A stretch of DNA of 64,000 nt from Bettongia penicillata ogilbyi (GCA_023548195.1 JAJHZJ010000496.1:6146702-6210701), one strand, 5' to 3'. Counted from the stretch's first letter, positions 1 to 11,164 are shown. The notes: a model not told the origin generated them from the letters alone. Numbers and translations: made by a program.

Positions 1-326
1 GATTGGGGAAAATAGCATGTACACAGATATATATGCACAAGATGATTTGAGGAAGGAGAGAATAATGAAGCTACATAGTATTCATTGTAATTACTGTTCA
101 TGATAATTAGCCATAAATGTAAAAGGAATTATTTAGACTGCCTGCTCCCATCAGTTTCAGCTGCAAGATTCTCAAGTTTTATGGTTTTTTTTTTTTTTCA
201 AAGAGACCCGGAAGATTGCAGCAATAAGGGGTAAAGGGGAGTAGGTAACTATAAGGAAGGTGGAGAAGGTGATGACTGCTATGGGAAAGGAACAGATGCT
301 TCCTTATTCTGATCTATGAATGATCG
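1..326. other. Non-coding sequence, no element recognised
   Basis: This stretch is AT-rich with a short poly-T run near 185-200. No open frame, RNA gene or clear repeat is visible. Confidence 0.5.
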
Positions 327-560
327 GAAGAAAGCATGGTATGGAGGTTGAGTACTGGTGTTGGAGTCAGGCAGACTTGGGACCTCATTCCAGCTGGGAC
401 ACTTAATAGCTTTTTATGGGCAAGTCACTTCAGCTTTTGAGCCTCAGTTTCCTAATTTGTAAAATGGGAAAAATAATATCTGTGAATTTCTACCTTGTAG
501 GATGTACCGAGCTCCAGGATTCATGGAATGCTTTATAAACTTTAAAGTAAGATGTAGGTT
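327..560 (+). repeat. MIR-type SINE
   Basis: The copy shows the SINE body in order: a gagtcaggcaga-like block, gggcaagtcactt, then cctcagtttcctaatttgtaaaatggg. It ends in a MIR-like tail (gctttataaactttaaag). It is diverged and therefore old. Confidence 0.75.
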
Positions 561-1100
561 TAGTTCTTGTAATGATGATATATAATATTGATATAGCATG
601 GGATTTAGGAGCCTCGCTTATTTCTTCAGATCAGATAACCTCTTGGTATAGTATGGCTGTGCTTGTTTATGTAGAGATTTCATGCAAAATGTTGTTTTCG
701 ATGGGAAAGCAAAATGTATTGTTTTCCAGTTTGTTCTGGAATTATGTACTGTGCTTATCTAAACCTCAGACTTGTTAATTTCTGGTGGTGCTTATTTTTT
801 TCTATAATTAACAACTTCAGTGAATGTGTGGTTATCACAGTTTGAGAAATGGAGTCATTTGGTGTTAGTTCTCCTTCTATATAAGAAAATGGAAATCACT
901 TTTCTCTGATACATTAGCCTCTTCCATAATTTTGATAGAATTGGAATTATTTTACTTCACTTTATCTTAGAGAAATAAAGCAGTTTCCCTCCTTACAATA
1001 CCTCTTTATTATGTTTTCTTCCCTTTCATTATTTTTTAAAATTTTTGTCTAGAATGCACCCTTTCCTTACCTCTTCCTCTGAGAAGCTCTGACTTTCAAT
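561..1100. other. AT-rich non-coding sequence
   Basis: There is one 68-residue open frame at 572-778. It has no recognisable motif and I treat it as chance. No clear repeat is seen. Confidence 0.45.
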
Positions 1101-1109
1101 TACGGTACA

Positions 1110-1390
1110 TATTCTCTTATTTCATCCTTACGACAACCCTGGGAGGTAACTGCTGTTGTTATCCCTATTTTATTTATGAGGACACTGATATAGACAGTAG
1201 TTAAAGAAATAGGATATTTGTAAAGTGTTTTGGCAAATTTACAGCGCTATATAAAAGGTTTTATTATTACTGATGCTTATTATTTGAAGTTCAAACCCTG
1301 CTGGCTCACAATTACGTCTAAAGCTGGATTTGAACTTCAGTTTTTCTCAATTTAGATCTAGAGCGCTACCCATTGTGCCACTTGTAAGAA
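1110..1390 (-). repeat. MIR/SINE composite remnant
   Basis: The left part reads as an antisense MIR (cgacaaccctgggaggtaactgc, then tatttatgaggacac). The middle contains a sense-type MIR tail (gtaaagtgttttggcaaa). The right part ends like an antisense SINE head (gagcgctacccattgtgcca). At least two overlapping old insertions are likely. Confidence 0.5.
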
Positions 1391-1397
1391 TGAGTTT

Positions 1398-1650
1398 AGG
1401 TGATGCCTCCATAGTGCACGGAGTACTACTGGGTCTGGAGTGAGAAAGGTTCATCTTCCTGAGTTCAAATCCAGCCTCAGATACTTACTAGCTATGTGAC
1501 CCTGGGCAAGTCACTGAATCCTGTTTACCTCTGTTTCCTCATCTGTAAAATGAGTCGGAGAAAGAAATGACAAATCACTGTAATATCTCTGCACCAAGAA
1601 AACCCCAAATGGGGCCACAAAGGGTCGAATACAACCAAACAACAAAACCT
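1398..1650 (+). repeat. Marsupial tRNA-derived SINE, MAR1-like, near full length
   Basis: The head (gtgcacggagtactactgggtctggag), body (tgaccctgggcaagtcactg), linker (cctcatctgtaaaatgagt) and tail (ccaagaaaaccccaaatggggccacaaagggtcg) occur in the canonical order. The 3' end is the type thought to be shared with RTE LINEs; that link is recalled, not computed. Confidence 0.85.
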
Positions 1651-1949
1651 CTCAGAAGTCTTATCTGGAGCACTTACCCTTCCTCTCCCCAATTCTACGC
1701 TTAAAGTATCTTGTATCTCTTTATGTAAAAGTTTTACCATTTTTAGGATATAAGCTTTTTGAGTGCAGGGACTTCTTTTTATTTCCTTATATCTAGGACC
1801 TAGCCCATGGTGTATAGTAATCAAGTACATACCTCTTGAATTGACTTGTCTGTTTCAAATGGATAACATACAAATTTTTAATTTAGTACAGAAACTAAAT
1901 GATATTTTTTTCCTTTTTCTCAACTTCCTTTTAAATACTTAGAGTCAGT

Positions 1950-2095
1950 TTGGTGTTATAGTAACCTCTGCCAGCCTCAGTTTCCTTAACTGTAAAATGG
2001 TGATAATAGGTTCCTACTTCACAGGGTCATTGTGAGCATAAAACAGTAAAATCTCTGTAAAGAGCTTTGCAAACTTTACAATACTGTGTCACTCT
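1950..2095 (+). repeat. MIR-type SINE fragment
   Basis: The copy contains cagcctcagtttccttaactgtaaaatggtgataat, cacagggtcattgtgag and a MIR tail ending in gctttgcaaacttt. The 5' part is missing. Confidence 0.7.
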
Positions 2096-2393
2096 ATATG
2101 TGAAAACTTTATCTAGAATTTAGAGCAAGGGTTTTTCATCCTGGTGTCCACAGACTTCATAGATCTCAGGGGGTGGGGGAGAGGTTGTGAATTTGGATGT
2201 GAAAAAATTACATCATTATTTTCAGTAACTTCTAACTGAAATTCAACATTTCTTTCAATTATGAATATGTGTACCAAACCATTACTCTCCAAAGGAATCC
2301 TTGGGCTTTACAGAACTGCCAAAGTTGTCCATGGTAGCAAAAATAAAATAAAATAAAACTAGCTTTATAGTTTAAATTAGAGAAGGAGTTCTT

Positions 2394-2560
2394 AACTTGA
2401 AGTCTGTGAACTTTTTCTATAATATCTTGATATCTATATTTCAATATAATTGACTTCCTTAATAATCCTATATATTTTATTTTGTGCATTTAAAAACTTT
2501 CTGAGGTGTCCAGCCCCTTTGACAAAGAGTACTGTGACTCCTGCAAAAGTTAAGAATCCT
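2394..2560. mobile_element. Small terminal-inverted-repeat element (hAT-like?)
   Basis: The left end aggagttcttaactt (2394-2408) is the inverted complement of the right end aagttaagaatcct (2547-2560), with one indel. The 165-bp interior has no coding capacity. A partial relative with the same left end lies at 59416-59545. This suggests a non-autonomous DNA transposon. The superfamily is uncertain because no clean duplication is seen. Confidence 0.45.
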
Positions 2561-2834
2561 GGGATTAAAGGGGCTCTAAATTTTCTTTTAGTTCTGAAAT
2601 GCTAGGGCATTATGAAAAATATCTGTTTGAAAAAAAATTATCAGTGAAAAGATTAAAAAGCAAAGCCTACAATCAAGGTTAATTAGTTAATCTTATTTTG
2701 ATTGGAGATATTTTATTGAGAAAATAATTCATTCAGTTACAAAATGCAAATCCATATATATGTTAATAGAAATGCTTTTTAAGTATGCATTTAATAAGAT
2801 AATGATAGCTTAAAACTTATAATATTTGAAATTT

Positions 2835-3050
2835 TCTGAAGATCCTTACATAGACAGCCTCATCTGAGTCTAGCAACAACTCTATTAAGTATAGACATTC
2901 CAGGTAATAATATCCCTTTTTATTGACAAGGAAACTGAGGGTCTCAGAGGTTAACTAATTTTCCCAAGGTCACATAGCTAGTAAATTTCAGGGGAGAAAA
3001 TGGAAGTCAAACATTCCTTAGCCCATGACCAGCTTTCTAGACATCATGCC
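2835..3050 (-). repeat. MIR-type SINE, antisense
   Basis: Antisense signature blocks are present: attgacaaggaaactgaggg, gaggttaactaattttcccaaggtcacatagctagtaaat. The copy is diverged. Confidence 0.7.
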
Positions 3051-3055
3051 ATATA

Positions 3056-3150
3056 TGTATGAATATATACACACATACATATACATATATACGTACATGT
3101 ATACATATCTACACGTGTATATATACACATATACATACATATGTATGTAC
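3056..3150. repeat. TA/CA-type microsatellite (imperfect)
   Basis: Interrupted ACATAT/ATGTAT repeats create open frames of Y, I, T and M on both strands. Those frames are not coding. Confidence 0.85.
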
Positions 3151-3371
3151 TGTGTGTCAGGCATTGTGTTAAGCATTTCACAAATATCCCATATGAACTT
3201 CATAACAGCCCTGGGATGCAATTGTTATCGTTATCCTCATTTTACAGTAAAGGAAACTGAGTCAAAGAGAAGTTTAAGTGACTTCCCTGAGATCACACAG
3301 TTAGTGTCTGAATCTAGATTTGACCTCAGGTCTTCCTGATACCAGGGTCAGCATTCCATCCACCATGCCAC
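3150..3371 (-). repeat. MIR/SINE, antisense
   Basis: The copy reads in antisense order: caggcattgtgttaagcatttcac, ataacagccctgggatgc, ttacagtaaaggaaactgag, gatcacacagttagtgtctg, and a terminal ccatccaccatgcca. The open frame at 3025-3339 crosses this repeat and the microsatellite, so it is not a gene. Confidence 0.75.
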
Positions 3372-3389
3372 AATTTTGAAGTTCACTAA

Positions 3390-3545
3390 GGATTAGAAGA
3401 CCTTACATGTAGTCCTGTGACTCGCTGTGTGACCTTCAGCAAATTGCTTCACTTCTCTGGTCTTCATTATCTTCATCAGTAAATTGAGGTAATTGGACTA
3501 GCTCTTTTAATTCTCACTCCAGCTTGAAAATCCTGATTCTACATT
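3390..3545 (+). repeat. MIR-type SINE fragment
   Basis: Contains ctgtgtgaccttcagcaaattgcttcac followed by cttcatcagtaaattgag and a purine/pyrimidine tail typical of MIR. Confidence 0.65.
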
Positions 3546-3832
3546 CTTAGTTTAGATATACTCGAATGTTTTCCCCTCTATTTTTCTTTCTCCAATTATC
3601 TTCCTCTTCTCTTTTTTGGGGTGATGCCCAAAGAAATCATTTTAGAACTTGCCCTTGAGGTTGAAGCCCATCCATTTCTGGAGGATGTTTACATTGAGCC
3701 AGGTACAGCCAGATATAACAGTATTGAATTTAGAATCAAAAGACCTTCCTTCCTCTTCCTTTTATTCCGTATATGACTTTAGAAAATCATTTGACTTACT
3801 TAGACCTTAAATATGAGGAAATGGGTGGCATA

Positions 3833-3965
3833 CGGTGAATAAAATGCTCTTGGAGTTAGCAAGAACTAGATGTTAATCCTGGTTCTGACATTACTATAGG
3901 CAGACCAGTTACCTTCCCTCTAAGAGGATTTCATCATCTGTAAATGAGCTGGTTGAAATAGATGG
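3833..3965 (+). repeat. MIR-type SINE, degraded
   Basis: Contains a cttggagttagcaagaactagat head, a weakened cagaccagttaccttccctct block and tcatcatctgtaaatgag. Confidence 0.5.
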
Positions 3966-4239
3966 ATCAAGCAACAAGTACTTGTTAAGCACTAAAGTGC
4001 CAAGGACTCTACTAAGAATTGTTGTCAGTTCCTACCCTCAAGGAATTTGTATTCTAAGAAATCAATGATTTCTAAGATACTTACTATTATTAGATCTACT
4101 AATGCTGTTTGTGGAAAAGCCAAAGGGAAGCAGCCCTGCTCTCTGGTTCCTTTTTTATCTGTTTTGTTTTTGTTTTTTTGAGGCAGTGGGGTTAAGTGAC
4201 TTGCCTAGTGCCTCTGAACTTTGCCCTGGGGAATGGTGA

Positions 4240-4590
4240 GGAATTCTGGAAAATGCACACACTTGAGGAGCTGTCTTCTTAGGTATATCCATGGCTATCA
4301 CATGAGAAAAGGAGCAGACTCTTTCTCTTGGACCCCTGAAGAATCAGGAGTCTTAGCCAGGACTCAAAGTAATGGGTGGAAGTTGTAGAAAGTCAGATTA
4401 AGCTTGCTACTAAAAGAGAAGAAAAGATTATGCTTGCTAAGACCTCCCAAGCTGAATGGCTTGCCTTGGGAGGTGGTGGGGTCCACTATACCTTAGAGTA
4501 TGTCAAACACAGGTTGGATGATACCTTGTATAGGTTATAGTAAGATTTCTATTCAGGGACCAGTTGCAATGGATGACCTCAGTCGTTTCT
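4240..4590 (+). repeat. CR1/L3-type LINE 3' fragment
   Basis: The segment aatggcttgccttgggaggtggtggggtcc, followed by aaacacaggttggatgatacctt and gatgacctcagtcgtttc, matches the order of the conserved CR1/L3 3' region as I recall it. It is heavily decayed and non-coding. Confidence 0.5.
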
Positions 4591-4885
4591 CGTCATTCTG
4601 AAATTTGTCACTTGTGTTGGACTTTAAATGCCAGGAAAGGGAGTTGAAATCTACCCATTAGATAAAAGGGTGGTACCAAAATCATTGAACAGGAGGGTGA
4701 CGTGACATGAAGGGATTATTCTGAAAGTGTGGTGAAAGATTGATGGAGGTTAAAAAAGGGAGGATGTAGAAGTGGGAGGATCCCTTATTAGATTATTAAA
4801 AATAGACCAGGTAGGTTTTAGGAAGGGGCTGGACTAGGGTACTATCAAAGGAATAGGGTAGAGTAAAACAATTTGGTCGAATTAA
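4590..4885 (+). repeat. Unclassified old interspersed repeat, copy 1
   Basis: The text ggactttaaatgccaggaaagggagttgaaat, a degraded 'equal-to-reference' block and gaacaggagggtgacgtgacatg parallels the copies at 17030-17460 and 19260-20030 in the same order. The family is not identified. Confidence 0.45.
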
Positions 4886-5406
4886 TGATACAGAACAAAA
4901 TATGGATGAAGTGCTGGCTTCAGAAATTGTGACTAGTCAGAAGAGACTCAAGCATTGTACACTTATGGATAATTCTCTTTAATAAATTAGACTTGTGGAA
5001 AATTAGTTTTTTTTTGTGAGTTACGATCTCTCATTGGAGAAACCATTCCTAAGATAGCTGATACAGAAACAACAGTGTCATTTCATGAGAACCCTAGTGA
5101 AATGAAGATGAAAAATTGATGAAAATTGGCAAGAAGAAAAGATGTGTTTTATATTCAGGCCAATAATTACATTTTCCCCATCTTTGATTGTGAATGTAAA
5201 ACATGAGAAAATAAATGAACCAGGTCAAACCTGGTTGTGCTGGTGAAGAATTTTGACAGCCACATGTTGGCTAAGGGCCCTATCCACTTGTAGGGAACAA
5301 AACTCATTTGTTTCAGGACATTGGATTTGTAACTAAGTGTAGAAAATTTAAGTAGGTGACAGTAGTAGAAAGTGATAATGGTGATTGTGTTGTGGGCTAA
5401 AGAATG

Positions 5407-5415
5407 AGATTTTTC
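5407..5415 (+). repeat. Left target-site duplication of the host L1
   Basis: The 9-bp word agatttttc is repeated exactly at 6959-6967, just after the A-rich tail of the sense L1. Confidence 0.6.
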
Positions 5416-5756
5416 ATCAGTTGGGGAATGGCTGAATAAATTGTGGTATATGAATGTAATGGAATACTATTGTGCTGTAAGAAATGATGAACCAGAAGAC
5501 TTCAGAAAGGCCTGGAAACACTTATATGAACTGATGCTGAGGAAAAGGAGCAGAACCAGGAGAACTTTATACACAGCACCAAACACAGTGTGCAAGGAAT
5601 TTTTCTGGTAGACAGAACTACATTGCAATGCAAGGACTTAAAAAATTCCCAGTGGTCTCTTAAGGCAAAATGCCTTCCACATCCAGAGAAAGAACTATGG
5701 AATTTGATCACAGAAATCATTTTCTTTTGTACTATGTTTTGGTTTGTTTTAAGATT

Positions 5757-5771
5757 TCTCCTATTCATTTT
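5757..5771 (+). repeat. Left target-site duplication of the nested L1
   Basis: tctcctattcatttt matches tctcccattcatttt at 6756-6770 at 14 of 15 positions. It marks the insertion point inside the host L1. Confidence 0.8.
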
Positions 5772-6755
5772 TTAAAATTTTTAATTAATTAATTTCCAGT
5801 GTTCTACAATCACTATCATACAACCTAGATTTTTTCTTTCCCTCCCTTTCCCTCACCTCCCCTCTCCCTCTCTGAGATGGCATACAATTTTATATAGGTT
5901 CTTCACATACTTTCCTATCAAATACATTTTCACCATAGTCATGTTTTATAGAAGAATTAAAATGAATGAGAAAAATCACATAAAAAACCAAAATGTAATA
6001 CAAAAGAAAATGATCTGCTGCAATCTGTGATTGAATTCCATAGATTTTTCTCTGGATGTGGAAGGCATTTTGCCTTAGAAGATCACTGGGAATTTTTTAA
6101 GTCCTTGCATTGCAATGAAGTTCTAAGTCTACCAGAAAAAGTCCTCTCACACTGTGGTTGTTGCTGTGTATAATATTCTCCTGGTTCTGCTCCTTTCACT
6201 CAGCATCAGTTCACATACGTCTTTCCAGGCCTCTCTGAAGTCTTCCTGTTCATCGTTTCTTACAGCGCAATAGTATTTCATTACATTCATATACCATAAT
6301 TTATTCAGCCATTACTCAATAGATGGGTATCCCCTTGATTTCCAGTTTTTGACCACCACAAAGAGGGCTGCTATAAATATTTTTGTACATATGGGACCCT
6401 TTCCCATTTTAATGATCTCTTGGGGATACAGTCCTAGAAGCAGTATTGCTGGGTCAAAGGGTATGCACATTTTTGTAGCCCTTTGGGGATAGTTCTAAAT
6501 TGCTCTCCAGAATGGCTGGATCAGCTCACAGCTCCACCAACAATGAATTAATGTTCCCACTCTCCCACATCTTCTCCAACATTTATTATCTTCCTGTTCT
6601 GTCATGTTAGCCAATCTGATAGGGGTGATGTGGTATCTCAGAGTTGTTTTGATTTGCATCTGTCTAATCAATTGTGACTTGGAGCATTTTTTCCTATGAC
6701 TATGGATATCTTTAATTTCTTCCTCTGAAAACTACCTGTTCATATCCTTTGACCA
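5772..6755 (-). mobile_element. Nested 5'-truncated L1, antisense
   Basis: Read on the minus strand this is about 1 kb of L1 ORF2 C-terminus and 3' UTR. It runs from the region near 6755 (tcaaaggatatgaacaggtagt) to an A/T-rich tail at 5772-5795. The ggcctctctgaagtcttcctg and cactcagcatcagttcac blocks are the complement of the same blocks in the host L1 at 5480-5540. It lies within a 14/15-bp target duplication. Confidence 0.88.
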
Positions 6756-6969
6756 TCTCCCATTCATTTTAATTCTTCTGTGCAATATGATTAAGGTGAA
6801 AATGTATTTAATAGGAATGTATGTGTAGAACCTATATAAAATTGTATGCCGTTTCAGGGAGGGCAGAGGGACAGAGGGGAGAATAAGGGGGAGTGGGGCA
6901 ATCTAAGTTATATGGAAGTGATTGTAGAACATTGGAAACAAATAAAATTTAAAAAATCAGATTTTTCCA

Positions 6970-7065
6970 AACACAAACCAATTTGATTCAATTCAACCAG
7001 CATTTGTTGTATGGAGGTACAGAGAGGAAGCCAGAAACAGTTTCTGCCCTTAAGGAAGGAGCATG
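6970..7065 (+). repeat. Fragment of the 'cattcaacaagcatttattaag'-type repeat
   Basis: caattcaaccagcatttgttg followed by gaagccagaaacagtttctgcccttaaggaa is the start of a repeat seen many times in the window (for example 7495, 11830, 13155, 46830 and 53824). Confidence 0.5.
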
Positions 7066-7094
7066 ACTTCTCCTAGAGGCTGGGGGTGGGAATA

Positions 7095-7490
7095 AACTAT
7101 GTTATCATGGAAACAGTTGAATGTATACATAATAATTTTAGGAGGGAGAGGACATTAGTAGGAGTTGGTGTGTTCATTTTTAATAAATGTGTGGGGTTTT
7201 TTAAACAAATACTATTGAGTGGTTTGGTATCATTCCTAATTTAACTGCAAAACAACCAACTTCAGTTAAATTTCATTAATTTCAGCTCCATTAATTTTAT
7301 TTTATTTATTCTGTACTTAGATACTAGCAAAAAAAATTAGAGGCATAAGCAGATAAAAAGGCCACATATGTAGCCAAGATCTCTTTCTTTTACGGTTTGT
7401 TAAGACATATATATTTACTTTGACAAGACAATAAAAGAAGTTTTATGGCTTCCATGGCCCCTTTAGAACTCTTCATTTGCCATGTCTTGG
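7095..7490. other. Non-coding sequence, no element recognised
   Basis: AT-rich unique-looking sequence. No open frame or repeat signature is seen. Confidence 0.45.
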
Positions 7491-7494
7491 GCAT

Positions 7495-7628
7495 CCCATT
7501 CATTCATTCAACCCACATTATTAAACGTTACTCGCAAGGTTCTGGGAATATAAAGACAACAACAGCGATTAAAAACAGTCTCTCCTCTTGAGGTCTTCCA
7601 TTCCAGTGGAGGAGGCAGTATGTAAATG
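7495..7628 (+). repeat. Fragment of the 'cattcattcaacccacatta'-type repeat
   Basis: cattcattcattcaacccac, ggttctgggaatataaagac and cagtctctcctcttgagg follow the canonical order of this common repeat. Confidence 0.6.
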
Positions 7629-7935
7629 GAGAAAATGGTCAAATAATATGAACAGGCAATTTTCCAATGAAGAAATCAAAACAATTTATAGTCATACAGA
7701 AAAAAGAAATCTGTATATCATTATTGATTAGAGAAATGCAATTTAAAGCAACTTTGAGATATCTTTTTAACCTATCCGATTGGATAAAAATGAAGAGGAA
7801 AGTGACAAAGGTTGGAGGGGATGTTGGGATACAATTCATTGTCAGTAGAATTGTGAACTGGTTCAACCATTTTGGAGAGTAATTTGGAATTATACCCAAA
7901 GAATAATTAGACTACCTATACAGGGAGTTATTTTG
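7629..7935 (+). mobile_element. L1 ORF2 C-terminal fragment
   Basis: The sense reading includes ccaatgaagaaatcaaaacaatttat, ttgattagagaaatgcaattt and gttcaaccattttggagagtaatttggaa. These are the standard L1 blocks before the end of ORF2. A remnant open frame of 71 codons (7667-7882) covers it. The fragment is truncated on both sides and non-functional. Confidence 0.8.
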
Positions 7936-8278
7936 AAGGGAAAAAAAGAAACTGAACAATCAGGGGGTGGAATGTGAAGTCTTTGAAGGGTTCTTCCATA
8001 AGAATTTAAGGCTTGAATGAAATTAAGGAGATTATAAGACATGAAGGCAAGAAGGTAAAGCAGGTAGGCATATCTGACATGAGGATACCCTCTTATAGCT
8101 CAGAAATGTGCCATTGGGCTCCCCTTCCTCCCCATTCCCTGAACATATTCAATGAAAAAGGATGACAAAACTCTTATCTCCTTTGCATCCCTGGATTCTC
8201 AACCAGTTTCATGGGGGACATCTTCATGAGGATACAAAGGATGGCAGAAAGGTAGGAAGTTCTGTCCTTCAGGAAAGA
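7936..8278. other. Non-coding sequence, no element recognised
   Basis: Nothing beyond low-complexity purine runs is visible. Confidence 0.4.
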
Positions 8279-8530
8279 GGTAGATGGCACTGTGGATAAA
8301 GTGCTGGGTCTGGAGTCAGGAAGACCTGAGTTCAAATTGACCTCAGATACTTTCTAGCTCTGTGATCCAGGGCAAGTTACTTAACCCTATTTGATTCAGT
8401 TTTCTCAACTATTAAAAGAGCTAGAGAAGGAAATGACAAACCATTTCAGTATCTTTGCCTAGAAAATCGCAGGTGGGGTTGTGAAGAGTTGGACTTGGAC
8501 ATGATTGAAACGACTGAACAAAAAAAAACT
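8279..8530 (+). repeat. Marsupial MAR1-like SINE, near full length
   Basis: The head ggtagatggcactgtggata, gtctggagtcaggaagacctgag, body gggcaagttacttaaccc, linker ctagagaaggaaatgacaaa and tail gattgaaacgactgaacaaa are all present, ending in an A-run. Confidence 0.9.
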
Positions 8531-8990
8531 TGGTTGAAGCATTTTTTCTTTATTTTAAATTAGCTTGCAACTTTCTTGTGTAGACTGAGTCCTCTTCCCA
8601 AGAGAATTCTTCTCATTCCCCATCCATTTAGTCACCTGTCTGAAGACAGGCTCAAACCAGGACAGGAGCCCTTTCCATCTCTGTGAAGGCATGTTTTCTT
8701 GCTGATAGAGAGGGGCAGAGATTAAAATTATGGAGCTAGTAAGTGAATGGTCTCATTAGTAGGAAGAAGTTCATTTGTTTAACTTTTGTAATGTTAGGAT
8801 TCCCAACATAGGATCAGCTCAGCATTTAAAGGGGAAAATGTAATGTATACAATCCTTGGGTAGAATGCTTCTTGGCGTTCATTATAAGTACTTGAAAAAC
8901 TTAAGATGTATTGATGACCAGGAAAGTGGTAGGCATGATTAGCCTACAGGGGGTAGAAACCTAACAAAATGTATACTAATTAATAATAAC
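8531..8990. other. Non-coding sequence, no element recognised
   Basis: No repeat signature or credible open frame is seen. Confidence 0.4.
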
Positions 8991-8991
8991 T

Positions 8992-9150
8992 AGGTGACAC
9001 AGCTCAGGGCAGTGGAAGGAGCACTGAATTTGGAATAAGGGGACCTGACTTTAAACCCCATTCAATATCTCAGTGATCTTGAACAAGTAACTTAGTTTGT
9101 TTTTTTTTTCCTTTCAGTCTTAATTCCTTTACATATAAAAAGAGAGGAGT
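8992..9150 (+). repeat. MIR/SINE fragment
   Basis: ctaggtgacacagctcagg, aaggagcactgaatttggaat and cttgaacaagtaacttag occur in order, followed by a T-run. Confidence 0.65.
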
Positions 9151-9537
9151 TAATTATGTACTATTAGTCTAGTATTTAGCTATTGACAAGCTTTTAATTT
9201 AATCCAAAATAAGACTGTAAATAACTCCAGTGACCATCTGTTCCAATCTATGTATAAAAGACATCCCCATAAAATACACACTAAGCTCATGTGATTTTTA
9301 AAATAAGACTTTATTTTTCTCTAAACAATTTGGAACTGAAAAGCAAACACAAAAGGACCAGGGGCAAAATCATAGCCAGTAAAGTAGATTAAAAATGGTA
9401 GCTGAAATCCAAGGGGACCTGAAGACCCGTTGATACCGCTAGGAAGAGGGCAGAGACAATTTGACTGGTTTTTCCAACACTAGCACTTAGCATCGTGTCT
9501 GACATTTAGAGGATGTATAATCAAGGCTTTTGAATCT

Positions 9538-9685
9538 ATCCTTTTATCAGTAAAGAAACTGAGGATGAGGTTGTTTAAGTGATTTGTGTAAGGTCACACA
9601 GGAAGCGAGTTATCAGAGGTGAATTTGAACCTGGGTTCTGGAATGAGTTCACTGTTATACCCCATACCTTACCTTGTTCCCTTGG
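9538..9685 (-). repeat. MIR-type SINE, antisense
   Basis: ttatcagtaaagaaactgagg, gtaaggtcacacaggaag and gaatttgaacctgggttctgg are the antisense MIR blocks. Confidence 0.75.
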
Positions 9686-9704
9686 TCAGTGAATGTCTAT
9701 GCTT

Positions 9705-10350
9705 CCCTATTACTTCTGTTATTTAAACCCTATTACATTTTGCCTCCAGAATATTTTTTTTCAAATTTAATACTCATTACTCTCAATTGTTCGCTAGCTT
9801 CCCCCACCCTCCAATCTTGCTGTTTTATGTAAGTGGCATCTCTTGTCCTACCTTTATGCTTTAGATAGACTGTATCCTGTGCTTGAAATGCTCTCCATCT
9901 GTGCTCCTAGTCCGTCATCTTCCATCCCTCCCCTAAGGAATCTTGATCTCCTTCAAGGATCTATTTCTTAAAGCCTTTGATCTCCCCTATTTCTTATCTT
10001 TCTTCCCTCTTAGCTTCATTCTTATTTCATATACGCTGTCTTTACTTACTTGTGTAAATGTTATATGCTCATAATCAAGGGTAAGCTTTTTCCTTGTATC
10101 TTTGTGTCCAGTTGTATTTAGTTGTGTCTGACTCTTTGTGACCCATTTGAAGTTTTCTTGACAAAGATGCTATTTCCTTCCACTGGTCATTTTAGAGATG
10201 AGGAAACTGAGGCAAACAGAGTCAAGTGACTTACCCTTGGTGACATAGCTAGGAAGATGAGTCTGTGTACTGCACTCTAGCTGCCCTCCTTGTATCTCTA
10301 GCATCTAGAAAAGCGCCTTGCACATAGTAGGTGCTTAATAAATGCTAAAT
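9705..10350 (+). repeat. L2 LINE 3' end, split by a SINE
   Basis: The parts are 9705-10090 and 10298-10350. The pyrimidine-rich L2 3' region (gaaatgctctccatct, ttgatctccttcaagg) is followed after the SINE by ctagcatctag and the terminal cacatagtaggtgcttaataaatgct typical of L2. Confidence 0.75.
10102..10286 (-). repeat. MAR1-like SINE, antisense, inserted into L2
   Basis: Antisense blocks include ttgtgtctgactctttgtgaccc, gatgaggaaactgaggcaaac and gacatagctaggaag. Perfect 11-bp duplications (tccttgtatct) at 10091-10101 and 10287-10297 bound the insertion. Confidence 0.9.
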
Positions 10351-10359
10351 CGAGTTGAA

Positions 10360-10965
10360 CCTGATAGAAAAGAGAATTTAATAGGTGTTTGGGAGAAAAG
10401 TTCACAATCTTTGTTTTCTACCAAATTCCCTTTTTGAACAGCGGTGGAAAAAAACAATTTGGGATACTGGGTCTATTTGAGTTTACAATTCAGTCTTCAA
10501 CTCAACAAATATATCAGTTCCTGTAATGTAAAAATGTTTCCACATAATATCTTGGAGTTTCTCATGTTTATTTTTGCTTTGGAGCTACTGTGAACATTCT
10601 AAACAGGGGCTAAAATATATTACTGTGAATTTTAATAACGGTAGGCTTTCTCCCTCAGCAAATGACTCCCTACTATTTCCTCATAAGAAGGTGATTTTTA
10701 AAAAGGCTTTTACCATGCACGTGGGAGAGAGTCTAGCATAGCAGGACAAGGAAAAGAAAATATAGAGGAATGAGGAAGATGAAGTAAAAGTAGGTCTTTC
10801 CTCCTGGTGATGGTTAGGTTGCATCTTCAGGTTAATCAAGGATATTGGACTCCAGATCTATTCTCACAATATGTTAGGAGTTATGGGAAATTCAAACATT
10901 AGAAATTATCTCACTTCTCTAGCAACAAGGCATATGGATTTATTGTTAAGAATATGTGAAATAAA
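10360..10965. other. Non-coding sequence, no element recognised
   Basis: No open frame of note and no repeat block is recognised. Confidence 0.4.
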
Positions 10966-11164
10966 AATATATGAAATCATTCTCATATCTTCAGGGGAAA
11001 ATTATTCTGAAACTTGAGACATCAGCTAAGAAAACGCCTATAATGATTTTCAGAAGAAATAGTACTACCGATGATATGAAAGTAACAGCTGTCCCTAGCA
11101 CCCTCCTTCCTCTACCCTGGACTTTCAGCTGGGGGTGGACAGAACTGGAAGAGAGTTTGGTTTT

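Larger units (their letters stand above)
5416..6958 (+). mobile_element. 5'-truncated L1 (host element, split by a nested L1)
   Basis: The sense parts are 5416-5771 and 6756-6958. The first part is the L1 ORF2 C-terminal and 3' region: ttggggaatggctgaataaa, tatgaatgtaatggaatactattg and gaaatgatgaaccagaagac correspond to the L1 'tmeYYaairNDE' region. The second part holds the 3' UTR and an A-rich end (ggaaacaaataaaatttaaaaaa). It is flanked by 9-bp duplications. Frameshifts and severe truncation make it inactive. Confidence 0.85.
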
